Assembly (NCBI GenBank): GCA_964650485.1
Contig: CAZYTX010000006.1
Coordinates: 1-64,000, forward strand
Direction of reading: 5' to 3'
From: CAZYTX01 sp964650485
GTDB taxonomy: Bacteria; RBG-13-61-14; DATKZS01
DNA: 64,000 nt
The position numbers and the translations under genes are program-made. Below are positions 17,787 through 26,840 of the stretch, in pieces. Each line of letters begins with the position of its first letter. Within the stretch, counting starts at the first letter, position 1. The notes beneath the pieces are model-generated. The model made no database searches and was not told the origin of the DNA. It saw only the letters and a program-made list of their open reading frames with translations.

Positions 17787-19079
17787 TTGAGTGAGGAAAT
17801 GACCCTGCTGGAAGTCGCCCGCTCCGGGCGTGTAAGCCCGGAGATGGAGGAGGCCGCCCGCCTGGACTCGGTTGAACCCGGGATTATCCGCAGAGGTATA
17901 GAGAGCGGCTCTGTGGTGGTGACCAGGAACCGGGTCCGGAAGAGCGTGCGGGCCCTGGCCATCGGCGCCGGGCTCCGCACCAAAGTGAACTCCAACATCG
18001 GCACCAGCCGCGACCGCTTCGACCTGGAAGAGGAGCTGTGCAAGCTGCGGGTGTCCGAGCAGGCCGGCGCGGACACGGTCATGGACCTCTCAACCGGCGG
18101 CCCGTTGCGCGAGCTCAGGCGCGCCATCATAAAAAACACCTCCCTGCCCGTGGGCACCGTGCCCATCTACCAGGCCGCGGTGGACGTGCGCGAGAGCGGC
18201 CGCAAGGTTGTGGACATGTCCTCCGACGAGCTCTTCGATGCCATCGAGGAGCAGGCCAAAGACGGGGTGGACTTCGTGACCGTGCATTGCGGTGTGACGC
18301 AGCGCTCCATGAGGCAACTGGAGGAGGAGGGCCGCGTGCTGGACGTGGTCTCCCGCGGGGGCTCGCTCACCATCGGCTGGATGAGGCACAACGGAGAGGA
18401 CAACCCCCTCTACGTCCAGTTCGACCGGCTGCTGGAACTCGCTCGCCGGTACGAGCTCGTATTGAGCCTGGGCGACGGGCTCCGGCCGGGGTGCATAGCC
18501 GACGCCACCGACCGGGGCCAGGTCGAGGAGCTGGTCATCCTGGGAGAACTGACAAAGCGCGCCCGGGACGCGGGCGTGCAGGTCATGATCGAGGGACCGG
18601 GCCACGTGCCCCTCGACCAGATCGAGGCCAACGTCAGGATGCAGAAGCGCATCTGTCAAGGGGCCCCCTTTTACGTGCTGGGGCCGCTGGTGACCGACGT
18701 GGCCGCGGGCTACGACCACATAACCTCGGCCATCGGCGGGGCCCTGGCCGCGTGGGCCGGCGCCGACTTCATCTGCTACGTCACGCCGTCCGAGCACCTC
18801 CGGCTGCCCACCGTGCAGGACGTGCGCGACGGCGTTATAGCCGCACGTATAGCGGCACACGCCGCGGACCTTGCCAGGGGACTTCCCGGGGCCGCGCAGT
18901 GGGACTTAAAGATGGCGCGCGCAAGGTACGACCTCGACTGGGAGCGGCAAATAAACCTGTCCATTGACCCCGACCGCGCAAAGGAAGTCCGCTCACAGAT
19001 ACCGCCATCGGACGAGGACGTGTGCTCCATGTGCGGCGAACTCTGCGCAATCAAGCTGGGAAAGACCGGGAAGAAATAG
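17787..19079 (+). CDS. thiC: ThiC family radical SAM enzyme (HMP-P synthase, or BzaF-type)
   Basis: A ThiC-family enzyme of about 430 residues. ThiC rearranges aminoimidazole ribotide to hydroxymethylpyrimidine phosphate for thiamin; the paralogue BzaF makes 5-hydroxybenzimidazole for cobamides. Motifs include TKVNSNIGTSRD, VMDLSTGGPLRELR, FVTVHCGVT, EGPGHVPLDQI and GAFY-like GAPFYVLGPLVTD. The C-terminal cluster motif is CSMCGELC, with CX2CX3C spacing, whereas E. coli ThiC has CX2CX4C. The long N-terminal domain of E. coli ThiC is absent. GGGGGG at 17773-17778 sits 8 bp before TTG 17787; ATG 17799 and GTG 17781 are alternatives. Confidence 0.82.
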   Translation: MSEEMTLLEVARSGRVSPEMEEAARLDSVEPGIIRRGIESGSVVVTRNRVRKSVRALAIGAGLRTKVNSNIGTSRDRFDLEEELCKLRVSEQAGADTVMDLSTGGPLRELRRAIIKNTSLPVGTVPIYQAAVDVRESGRKVVDMSSDELFDAIEEQAKDGVDFVTVHCGVTQRSMRQLEEEGRVLDVVSRGGSLTIGWMRHNGEDNPLYVQFDRLLELARRYELVLSLGDGLRPGCIADATDRGQVEELVILGELTKRARDAGVQVMIEGPGHVPLDQIEANVRMQKRICQGAPFYVLGPLVTDVAAGYDHITSAIGGALAAWAGADFICYVTPSEHLRLPTVQDVRDGVIAARIAAHAADLARGLPGAAQWDLKMARARYDLDWERQINLSIDPDRAKEVRSQIPPSDEDVCSMCGELCAIKLGKTGKK

Positions 19080-19140
19080 CGCGGCTCAGTGCCGTCCAGA
19101 GTAATTTTTATTTCACGCAAGGGCGCAAAAATTAATTAGC

Positions 19141-20730
19141 ATGGACGCGGACCTGTTATTCAAGCGGGCGGAGGTGGTTGACGGAAGCGGCTCCGCGCCT
19201 TTTACTGCCGACGTTGCCGTGTCAGGGGACAAGATAGCCGCGGTGGGCGACCTGGACCGGGTGCGGGCGCAAAGGACAGTGGACGCAAAGGGACGCGTGC
19301 TCTGTCCGGGTTTCGTGGACATGCACGGCCACTCTGATTACTTCCTCATGATACTCCCTTCCGCGGATGGCAAGGTCATGCAGGGCGTGACCACCGAGGT
19401 GGGGGGCAACTGCGGCTACTCGGGCGCGCCACTCAAGGGCAAGCTGCTCGATGACCGCAGGCAAAGCCACAAGGAGCTCTACGACCTGGAGGTGGACTGG
19501 GAGGACTTCCCGGAGTTTTTGCAAAGGCTTGAAGCGTCCCGGCCGGCCATGAACTTCGCGCCCCTGGTGGGCTTCAACACCGTGCGGGCCGCGGCCGGGA
19601 GCTACTCCTCAAAAGAGCCCTCCCCGCAGGACCTCGATAACATGAAGGGGATGATAAGGGAGGCGCTTTCCGCGGGAGCGTTCGGAGTGAGCTTTGGCCT
19701 CGTATACCCTCCCGCATCTTTCGCCTCTTTTTCCGAGCTCCTGCAGTTCGCTCTGGAGGTCTCTTCCCACGGGGGAGTAGTTGCATCCCACATGAGGAGC
19801 GAAGGTGACGGGCTTGTCGAGGCGGTGCAGGAGTCCGTGGAGCTCGCCATGCAATCGGGGGCCCGCTTCCAGGTGAGCCACCTTAAGACCTCGGGCCCGG
19901 AGAACTGGTCCAAGCTCGGGCAGGTGTTCGAGCTCATCGAGGGGGCCCGCTCCCGGGGCCTTGTCATATGCGCGGACAGATACCCTTATCTCGCCAGCTT
20001 CACCGGGCTCTCCGCGGCGCTTCCCGGCTGGATATTCGAAGGGGGCAAGGATGCTTTCTTTGAAAGGCTCGCTGACCCGGAAGTGCGCCAGAGGATAAAA
20101 GAGGAGCTGGGCGCCCCGGGCAAGCCCGCTGATATATGGGACCGGATAGTGATCTCCCAGGTCTTCGCTGAGGGCCTGGAGAAGTACGAGCTCATGAGCG
20201 TGGCCCGGTGCGCAGCGGAGACCGGGGCACACCCGGTGGACTTTGTCTGCGGCCTGCTCTCCGACACGGGTGACAGGGTGTCTGCGTCCTTCCACACCAT
20301 GTCCGAGGACAACCTGGAACTCATATACAAAAAGGAGTGGGTGATGGTCGGCTCGGACGCTGCCGTGCGCACGCTGCAAGGGAATCTCTCCGAGGGCAAG
20401 CCCCACCCCCGGGCCTTCGGCGCCATGCCCAGGGTGCTCTCCTGGGTGGTGCGGGAGAAGGGCTGGCTCGACCTTCCCACCGCGGTAAGCAAGATGACCT
20501 CCGCGCCATGCCGGATGCTGGAAATAAGCGACCGGGGCCTCGTAAAGGAGGGGCTTTTCGCGGACCTGGTGCTCTTCCATCCCGGCCGGGTCCGGGACAC
20601 GGCCACGTATGATCATCCGAAACAGTATCCAGAGGGTATAGACATGGTGGTGGTGAACGGCAAGGTGGTTGTGGAAGATAACAGGTTGACCGGCAATAGA
20701 CCCGGCCGGGTGCTTGCGAGGGAGTCATGA
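19141..20730 (+). CDS. N-acyl-D-amino-acid deacylase family amidohydrolase
   Basis: A 529-residue metal-dependent amidohydrolase of the D-aminoacylase type, which removes acyl groups from N-acyl-D-amino acids. The first metal site is VDMHGHSDY; further landmarks are EVGGNCGYSGAP, the SHMRSEGDGLVEAV segment with a histidine, VSHLKTSG and MVGSDAA near the C-terminus with the catalytic aspartate. The beta-sandwich domain ends in VVVNGKVVVEDNRLTG. Length is normal. It overlaps the next gene by 4 bp. Together they suggest processing of acylated or glutamylated D-amino acids, perhaps peptidoglycan-derived, though this is inferred. Confidence 0.85.
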   Translation: MDADLLFKRAEVVDGSGSAPFTADVAVSGDKIAAVGDLDRVRAQRTVDAKGRVLCPGFVDMHGHSDYFLMILPSADGKVMQGVTTEVGGNCGYSGAPLKGKLLDDRRQSHKELYDLEVDWEDFPEFLQRLEASRPAMNFAPLVGFNTVRAAAGSYSSKEPSPQDLDNMKGMIREALSAGAFGVSFGLVYPPASFASFSELLQFALEVSSHGGVVASHMRSEGDGLVEAVQESVELAMQSGARFQVSHLKTSGPENWSKLGQVFELIEGARSRGLVICADRYPYLASFTGLSAALPGWIFEGGKDAFFERLADPEVRQRIKEELGAPGKPADIWDRIVISQVFAEGLEKYELMSVARCAAETGAHPVDFVCGLLSDTGDRVSASFHTMSEDNLELIYKKEWVMVGSDAAVRTLQGNLSEGKPHPRAFGAMPRVLSWVVREKGWLDLPTAVSKMTSAPCRMLEISDRGLVKEGLFADLVLFHPGRVRDTATYDHPKQYPEGIDMVVVNGKVVVEDNRLTGNRPGRVLARES

Positions 20731-21488
20731 AACCCTTAATCGGAGTACCACCGGACGTGGACCAGGAAGAGCGCATCTACACCCGCACCCCCGATGAAAA
20801 AATCATCTACCTGTGGGACACGTACTTGAAGGCGGTGATGGACCACGGCGGCCTGCCGGTCATGCTTCCCGTTTCCTCCTCGCCCTCACATATCAGATCG
20901 GCTGCGGACGCCTGCCACGGCTTCCTGCTGCCCGGGGGCGCGTTCGACATCCCTCCGGAGTACTACGGAGACGAGCCGCTGCCCTGGCTGGGCGACCTCA
21001 AGCCGGAGCGGAGCAGGTTCGAGTACAAGCTCCTGCTGGAGGCCATGCGCCGCGATATGCCGGTGCTGGGCATCTGCGGCGGGATGCAGCTCATCAACGT
21101 GGCCATGGGCGGCACCCTTTACCAGGACATACTAAAGGAGCATAATGGGGCCCGGGACCACCGGCAGAGGAAAAAGAGAACCAGCACCTCCCACCGGGTG
21201 AAGGTCCTGGCAGGCACGCGACTGCACGGGATCATCTCCGGGGGCGCCGGGGACGGGGAATTCCGCGTCGGGGTGAACAGCACCCACCACCAGGCGGTGA
21301 AGGACGTGGGCAGGGGTCTCCGGGTGTGCGCCGTGGCCGCGGACGGGGTGGTCGAGGCCGTGGAGAGCGAGCGACACGGTTTCGTATTGGGCGTTGAGTG
21401 GCACCCCGAGCTGCTCTACAAGAAGCACAAAGGCCACGCCCGCATATTCCAGGCCTTCATCCTGGCCGCGGGCAAATCGCTCAGCTAA
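20727..21488 (+). CDS. gamma-glutamyl-GABA hydrolase family class I glutamine amidotransferase
   Basis: A 253-residue single-domain class I amidotransferase of the PuuD/peptidase C26 type. The nucleophile cysteine is in PVLGICGGMQLINVAMGG. The oxyanion-side motif GFLLPGGAFDIPPE is typical. The catalytic His and Glu are in GVEWHPELLY. Known relatives hydrolyse gamma-glutamyl bonds. No polyamine-catabolism genes are nearby, so the natural substrate may differ from gamma-glutamyl-GABA. It is translationally coupled (ATGA) to the D-aminoacylase gene and ends 15 bp from the convergent micropeptide. Confidence 0.85.
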   Translation: MKPLIGVPPDVDQEERIYTRTPDEKIIYLWDTYLKAVMDHGGLPVMLPVSSSPSHIRSAADACHGFLLPGGAFDIPPEYYGDEPLPWLGDLKPERSRFEYKLLLEAMRRDMPVLGICGGMQLINVAMGGTLYQDILKEHNGARDHRQRKKRTSTSHRVKVLAGTRLHGIISGGAGDGEFRVGVNSTHHQAVKDVGRGLRVCAVAADGVVEAVESERHGFVLGVEWHPELLYKKHKGHARIFQAFILAAGKSLS

Positions 21489-21503
21489 GCGTTGTAGTAT
21501 AAG

Positions 21504-21605
21504 CTACCTCGCCGGGAACTCTTCGCCTGTGTAGTCCTTCCACATCCCGCCCGCGGAGGCCAGGAGCAGAGACGCCGCCAATATTGCCATGCATAACCTT
21601 TTCAT
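21504..21605 (-). CDS. 33-residue secreted micropeptide coupled to radical SAM gene
   Basis: A small frame starts at ATG 21605, overlapping the stop of the radical SAM gene as ATGA (21602-21605), and ends at TAG 21504-21506. AAAGGAGG, an almost perfect ribosome binding site, lies 8 bp upstream inside the radical SAM gene. Residues 1-19 look like a Sec signal peptide (MKRLCMAILAASLLLASAG), leaving a short tail MWKDYTGEEFPAR. No family is recognised. Its placement suggests co-translation with the radical SAM protein. It could be a peptide substrate, a tiny envelope protein or a chance frame; the strong site argues against chance. Confidence 0.6.
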   Translation of the reverse strand: MKRLCMAILAASLLLASAGGMWKDYTGEEFPAR

Positions 21606-22936
21606 GCGCCCGCCTCCTTTGTGTCAAGAAATTGAAACCTCTCCTGCAACTGATCCTTGAAGTAAGTGCCTGGCACCAGCTCCAGTATGGCCCTCTGAGC
21701 CCGGGCGATATCATGCGTTTTTAGGTGAGGCAGCCTCATGGGCTGAAGGTTGAACTGGTAGTCGGTGTCCTCGGGGTCTTCTATGTTATAAATGCCCATT
21801 GCCCTGGTCTGCTCGTAAAGGTCCGTGCCCGGCGCAGGTGTGGTGATTGACACGGACACGCTGTTGGGCCTGATCCTCTCCACCAGCGACACGGTCTGCT
21901 CCAGGTCCTCGCGGGTCTCCACCGGCGCGCCCAGCATAATGAATGCGTGGGTGCCGATGCCGAGCTCCCTGCACAGGTCGAACGCGCGTATGGTCTGGTC
22001 CACCTTTATTCCCTTGCGGTAAAAGTCCAGCACCTTCTGGGAGCCGCTCTCCACGCCGAAGGCCACACCCTCGAGACCGCAGCGCTTCATCTGCTCCAGG
22101 AGAGGCGCTTCCACCTGGTCCACCCTGGCCTGGCAGGACCAGCTTAGGCCGGAAAGCCCCAGGGCCTGGAACTCCCTCTCAAAGGCGCGGAACCACTCGA
22201 TGCCGGCGAGCGCCATGGTGTCGTCCCGGAAAAGGAAAGCGCTCCTTCCCATGCTGTCGCGTATTGCCTTCATCTCCGCCACGATCCTGTGCTGACTTCT
22301 CCTCCTGATCCTGCGGCCGAAGAGCTTGTCCTGCATGGGCTTGCAGAAGCTGCACCTCCACGGGCACCCCCTGCTGGCCATGAGCCCCGCCCGGGTGAGG
22401 CCCATGTCAAAGTATTTGATATAGTCTACAAGGCCGCGGTCAGGGTCCGGCAGCGCATCCAGGTCTGGAATAAAAGGCCTTGCAGGCCCTCTTTCAACCC
22501 GGCCGTCAACAAAGGCCGCCACACCCGGCACCGTGTGTAGTGCCCTGCCCTGCTCGACAGCCTCTGCTATTTCCACCGCGGCGGCCTCGCCCTCGCCTAT
22601 CACCGCGGCGTCGAACCCGCGCTCGACCGCGTCCGCTGCGAGCACGGTGGCGTGGGGCCCGCCAAGCACCACGGGCAGCCCCGGCCGCTGGGCCTTTATC
22701 CTCTCCAGCACCGTGCATGCCCGGCCGTATAAGGCGGAGGAGGAGCTTATGCCTGCCATGTGCGCCGTACCGAGAGCTTCATCTATATCGGAGGGGTCCG
22801 ATACGGTAAGGTCTATAAGACGCACATCGTGGCCCGCGGCCTCGAGCGCCGCGCCTACGTACAAGAGCCCCAGCGGCTCCTGGGGCTCCCCGAATGTGGG
22901 GTAGTCAAAACGGGGATATATGAGTAAAACGTCCAT
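21602..22936 (-). CDS. B12-binding domain radical SAM protein
   Basis: A 444-residue protein. The N-terminal 140 residues form a cobalamin-binding Rossmann-like domain (DVLLIYPRF start, GHDVRLIDL, VVLGGPHATVLA). The radical SAM core follows with its iron-sulfur cysteines C191, C195 and C198 in SRGCPWRCSFC. The usual GGE-like and AFGVESGSQKVL motifs are present. Family members methylate unactivated carbons or phosphorus, or modify lipids and peptides. It starts 7 bp after MutS2 ends and overlaps a micropeptide gene at its 3' end. No classical biosynthetic cluster surrounds it, so the substrate is open. Confidence 0.9.
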   Translation of the reverse strand: MDVLLIYPRFDYPTFGEPQEPLGLLYVGAALEAAGHDVRLIDLTVSDPSDIDEALGTAHMAGISSSSALYGRACTVLERIKAQRPGLPVVLGGPHATVLAADAVERGFDAAVIGEGEAAAVEIAEAVEQGRALHTVPGVAAFVDGRVERGPARPFIPDLDALPDPDRGLVDYIKYFDMGLTRAGLMASRGCPWRCSFCKPMQDKLFGRRIRRRSQHRIVAEMKAIRDSMGRSAFLFRDDTMALAGIEWFRAFEREFQALGLSGLSWSCQARVDQVEAPLLEQMKRCGLEGVAFGVESGSQKVLDFYRKGIKVDQTIRAFDLCRELGIGTHAFIMLGAPVETREDLEQTVSLVERIRPNSVSVSITTPAPGTDLYEQTRAMGIYNIEDPEDTDYQFNLQPMRLPHLKTHDIARAQRAILELVPGTYFKDQLQERFQFLDTKEAGA

Positions 22937-22943
22937 GTCCTAA

Positions 22944-25436
22944 CTAATACGTAAAGGAAAGGCCCTTGAGAAAAACAACGGTCACACCGTCGCCCCCCTC
23001 GTCACGCTCGCCCGGGCGGAAGCTCTCCACGTAGGGGGAAAGGGCAAGCTGCTCCCTCACCACCTGCCTGAGAGCGCCGGTTCCGTGACCGTGTATTATG
23101 TATACGTTCGGCATATTGCCCCGGCAGGAGCGGTCAAGGAAGGCGTCAACCTCCGTCTCGGCCTCGTGGGCCCGATGACCCCTGAGGTCCAGGGTATTCG
23201 CGGGAGTCTGCAATAGCCGCGCTTTCGCTCCCGCATCCCCTTTCTGCATCCCGGTCAATATTGACACCCGGTCCCCTTTGCCCTTGCCTCCGGCCCCGGC
23301 GCCGTTTTTTTCTGCCGGAGCTTCCCTGCCCTCCGGCGCGGCCCTTATCTTTTCCGCGTGCACCTTGACCTTGACCTTCCCCATCTTCAACAAGACCTCG
23401 GTGTCGCCCCGCACGTCCCGGGGCGGCCTCTCCATTATCTCGGCCTCCACGCCCAAGGGCATGACCATGACCCTGTCGCCCTTTTCCACCTTTGTCCAGT
23501 CAAGGGGTTCTGCCTCGACCTCATCCTCTTCCGGGCCGTACTCGCTTCCAACTTTTTCTTTAAAGTCCCGCACCTTTGAACGGGCGGACAACACCTCTTC
23601 TCTCAAAGGAGTCCTCCTTTTGACCGGGCTGACAATACCTTCCAGCTCCCGCTCGGCCTGCCTGACCGCGTCCCTGACGGATGCCCTTATTCTTTTTTTT
23701 ATCTTGTTCTCGTGCTCTTTGGCCTTGTCCCTGTATCCCCTGTACTCCGCGGCCAGTGCCTCGGTCCCGCGACGCATGTCTTCCAGCTCCTCCCTCTCAC
23801 CCGCGGCCTCTTCGATCTTTTTCGAGAGCTCGCCCAGAAGCGACTCCATCCTTTCCGCACCCGCGTCCATCTCCGCCCTTGCTTTTTGTATAAGCTCCCC
23901 TTCCAGGCCGAGCCTCTTTGCTATCTCAACGCCTAGGCTCCTTCCGGGCACATCCATTATAAGCCTGTAGGTGGGCGTGAGCGAGTGCGGGTCGAAATCG
24001 AAGCCCGCGTTCATGAACCCTTCTTCCTGGTGGACGAACGACTTGAGACCCGGCAGATGCGTGGTGGCCGCCACCAGTGCCCCCCTTTGGCGGAGCGCGC
24101 ACAGCACCGACGCTGCCAGGGCCGCACCTTCCTCCGGGTCGGTTGAGCCCATGATCTCGTCCAGGAGCACCAGGGAACCTTCCCCGGCCGCATCGAGTAT
24201 TCCTATAATGTCCAGCATGTGCGCGGAGAAGCTTGAGAGGTCGAGCGCCAGGTCCTGCTCGTCCCTCATGACCGCGTATACGTCTTTCAATAGGCACATT
24301 TCCGAGTCCGGCCCCGCGGTCACGAACATGCCGGCCCTGGTCATGAGGGCTATAAGGCCGAGCATGGACAGGCACACGGTCTTGCCGCCGGTGTTGGGCC
24401 CGCTTATTACCAGCACCCTAAGCTCCTTGCCGAGCTGTATATCGTTTGGCACCACCTCATGGTCCCTGATTGCCAGCAGCGGGTGCCTGGCGGCTTTCAA
24501 CCAGACCTCTCCCCGGGAGTTTACGCGCGGCCTGTTGGCGCCCATCTTCCTCGCAAGCATGGCCCTGGCCCGCACCGCGTCCAGGTGAACCAAGACTCGC
24601 TGGTTCGTTATGATACCGTCCGCGTTTTTCTCGACATCCGCGGAAAGCTCCTTCAGCACCCGCATGACCTCGGCCTCAATACCGGACTCGATCATCTTAA
24701 GTCGGTTGTTTTGCTCGACCAGCTCGGCCGGCTCCACGAAGACGGTCTGCCCGCTGGCGGAGGCGTCGTGCACTATGCCCTGGAACTTGTCGCGCTCGCT
24801 CGCCTTGACCGGCACCACGTAGCGCTGGCTCCGCTGTGTGTAGAAGCTGTCCTGGAGCACGGTGTCGGGGTTCCTGGTCACGATGTCCGCGAGCTTCCTG
24901 TGGATGCGGCTTTTTAAAGTGCGGTGCTTGTCGCGCAGGGACTTGAGCTCCGGGCTGGCCGTGTCCAGCACCGCGCCATCCGGGTCTATGCTCATCTCCA
25001 GCCTCTTTGCAAGGGCCGGGCAGGCATCGAGTCTTGATGCCCACTCGTATAAGCGCCCTTCCCCGGCGTTGGCGGTATAAAATGAGCGGACCTCTTCCGA
25101 GTGTTTCAGTATCCCGGAGATTGAGATGAGGTCCGCGGGTTCGAGCGCGGCCCCTGCCCTGGCCCTTTCAACCGCGGGTATGGATTCCTTTATCGGGGTG
25201 GCCGGCGGTCCCTGCTGTGACTCGAACATTTTCAGGGCCTCGTCCGTTTCCTGTAAAGCAAGCTCGCAGGCCTCCGCGGTCTCGAAGAGGTCGGGGTCCA
25301 GGCAGTACCCCTTGCCCGGCTCGGACGCGGCCATGCCCGAGAGGTGATTCAAGAGCAGGGGCCAGCCGAGTGCGCTCCTGGCCTTTTTGACAAGCTCTTC
25401 CTTTTCCGGGGGACTTATGTTTTTCTGCTCCGGCAT
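22944..25436 (-). CDS. mutS2: MutS2 family ATPase with SMR nuclease domain
   Basis: An 830-residue MutS2/RqcU-type protein. Domains in order are an N-terminal MutS core helical region, the clamp region, the ATPase with Walker A GPNTGGKT and Walker B SLVLLDEIMGSTDP, a long coiled coil (EEAAGEREELEDMRRG region) and a C-terminal SMR domain with LDLRGHRAHEAE and HGHGTGALR. Family members act on branched DNA and on collided ribosomes. ATG 25436 is preferred because AGGGA lies 9 bp ahead; upstream ATGs are weaker. It heads an operon with the radical SAM gene and micropeptide. Confidence 0.92.
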   Translation of the reverse strand: MPEQKNISPPEKEELVKKARSALGWPLLLNHLSGMAASEPGKGYCLDPDLFETAEACELALQETDEALKMFESQQGPPATPIKESIPAVERARAGAALEPADLISISGILKHSEEVRSFYTANAGEGRLYEWASRLDACPALAKRLEMSIDPDGAVLDTASPELKSLRDKHRTLKSRIHRKLADIVTRNPDTVLQDSFYTQRSQRYVVPVKASERDKFQGIVHDASASGQTVFVEPAELVEQNNRLKMIESGIEAEVMRVLKELSADVEKNADGIITNQRVLVHLDAVRARAMLARKMGANRPRVNSRGEVWLKAARHPLLAIRDHEVVPNDIQLGKELRVLVISGPNTGGKTVCLSMLGLIALMTRAGMFVTAGPDSEMCLLKDVYAVMRDEQDLALDLSSFSAHMLDIIGILDAAGEGSLVLLDEIMGSTDPEEGAALAASVLCALRQRGALVAATTHLPGLKSFVHQEEGFMNAGFDFDPHSLTPTYRLIMDVPGRSLGVEIAKRLGLEGELIQKARAEMDAGAERMESLLGELSKKIEEAAGEREELEDMRRGTEALAAEYRGYRDKAKEHENKIKKRIRASVRDAVRQAERELEGIVSPVKRRTPLREEVLSARSKVRDFKEKVGSEYGPEEDEVEAEPLDWTKVEKGDRVMVMPLGVEAEIMERPPRDVRGDTEVLLKMGKVKVKVHAEKIRAAPEGREAPAEKNGAGAGGKGKGDRVSILTGMQKGDAGAKARLLQTPANTLDLRGHRAHEAETEVDAFLDRSCRGNMPNVYIIHGHGTGALRQVVREQLALSPYVESFRPGERDEGGDGVTVVFLKGLSFTY

Positions 25437-25488
25437 GGATATCATTCCCTGCAGGCATGTGAACACTTTATCATATCGGCAGCGTCGT

Positions 25489-26783
25489 TCACGGGGACCT
25501 GTTCAGCCTCCTGAACATGGCCTTGTTCTTTCTGTATATGCACAGGAACTCGCTGAAGAGCCCGTCGTAGAGGTCCCGGTTCCTGCTTTCAGGCTCTAAC
25601 ACGTTCTCGTATTGGACCAGGCCCGGGATATCATCGAATGATATGGTGCCCAGACCGACTGCCGCGATCATGGCGGCGCCCCTGGCGTTGGCCTGCACGG
25701 GGGCCTCCACCCGGCGGACGGTCCTCCCGGTCACGTCGGCGAAGATACGGCACCATATGTCGGACATGGCGCCGCCGCCCACCATGTTGAGGGTCTCCAT
25801 CCTGCGGCCGATGAACCTCTCAACGTACCTGAGCGCCCAGCGGCTGTTCATGGCCACGCCCTCCATGAAGGCGCGCACAATATGCCCGGCCCTGGTGGTC
25901 ATGGAGAGGTTGTAGATCCCGGCGCGCAGGGCGGTGTCATCCACCGGAGTCCTCTCGCCGTTCAGCCAGGGGGTCACGATGAGCCCTCCGCTGCCCGGCG
26001 GCGCTTTCTCGGCGAGCCTGTCCAGCAGCTTGTAAGGCTCATCGGTCGGCCCCTGCGGGCACAGCTCCCGGCTGTAGAGCACGTTGTCCAGGAGGAAAGA
26101 GAGGCACCCTCCGGCCATGTCCTGCTCGTTGGCCGCGTAATACTTTCCCGGTATGGAGGTGGGCAGCGATGCAATGGAGTGGAACATGTCGGTCTTCTTA
26201 AAGGGCACGATGCACTGTATCCACGACGAGGTTCCCACGTAGAGGTGTCCCTCGTGTCGGTGACCCAGAACAGGGTCATGGAATCAAAGCTGGCCGCGAA
26301 CTCGCCGGTGAGACGCAGGTTGAGGTAGTCCTTGCTGCCCATGAACATGTGCGCCTTGTCATATACCTCGGGCCGCTGGTTCTTCCAGAAGAGCACGTGG
26401 GCGATGTCGTCCTTGCCCGATAGCTGCGGCCCCCCTCCTGTCTTCCTTATCCATGGGAGCATGAGAAACACGTTGTAGCCTTCAACACTGGGGAACCCCG
26501 ATACGATCTCCTTTACGTAAGGCGCCCCCCTGGAGTCCATCCAGGTGAGGGAGTTGTCGAGATGGAGGCCGTCCTTGTTCACGGCTACGGTGGAGGAGAA
26601 AGTTGACGAGCAGCACACGGCAACGATGTCATCCCTTGACACCAGTTCTTTTGACACCAGCTTTGCCGAGGTGCTTATGAGAGCTTTCCACCAGTCCTCG
26701 GGGTCCTGCTCTGCCCCCCCGCCCGGCAGGAAGTGCACGCTCCCCACCTCGCCGCAGCCTCCCAGTATTACTATGTTTGCCAT
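25489..26783 (-). pseudogene. decayed FGGY-family carbohydrate kinase
   Basis: Remnants of an FGGY kinase lie in two frames. From ATG 26783 the frame encodes MANIVI, then jumps to GSVHFLPGGGAEQDPEDWW, lacking the DxGT ATP-binding motif and about 25-30 residues normally between. It continues intact to FWVTDTRD near 26255, after which the frame shifts. The second frame resumes exactly at the conserved HLYVGTSSW and runs to the end, with VANEQ-like AANEQDMAGG, TPWLNGERTP and MVGGGAMSDIWCRIFAD. About 70 central residues are missing. Two internal deletions, one frame-changing, mean it cannot make an active kinase. Confidence 0.85.
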
Positions 26784-26840
26784 TTCACTCTTCCCATTGG
26801 TTATCCGGACCTGGAGGGCCCTCCCACGAGCTCCGGCGTC

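Noticed and set aside
17669..17790. TPP riboswitch upstream of the ThiC-family gene
   Set aside because: No CTGAGA or other THI-box core is visible, and the predicted leader is too short.
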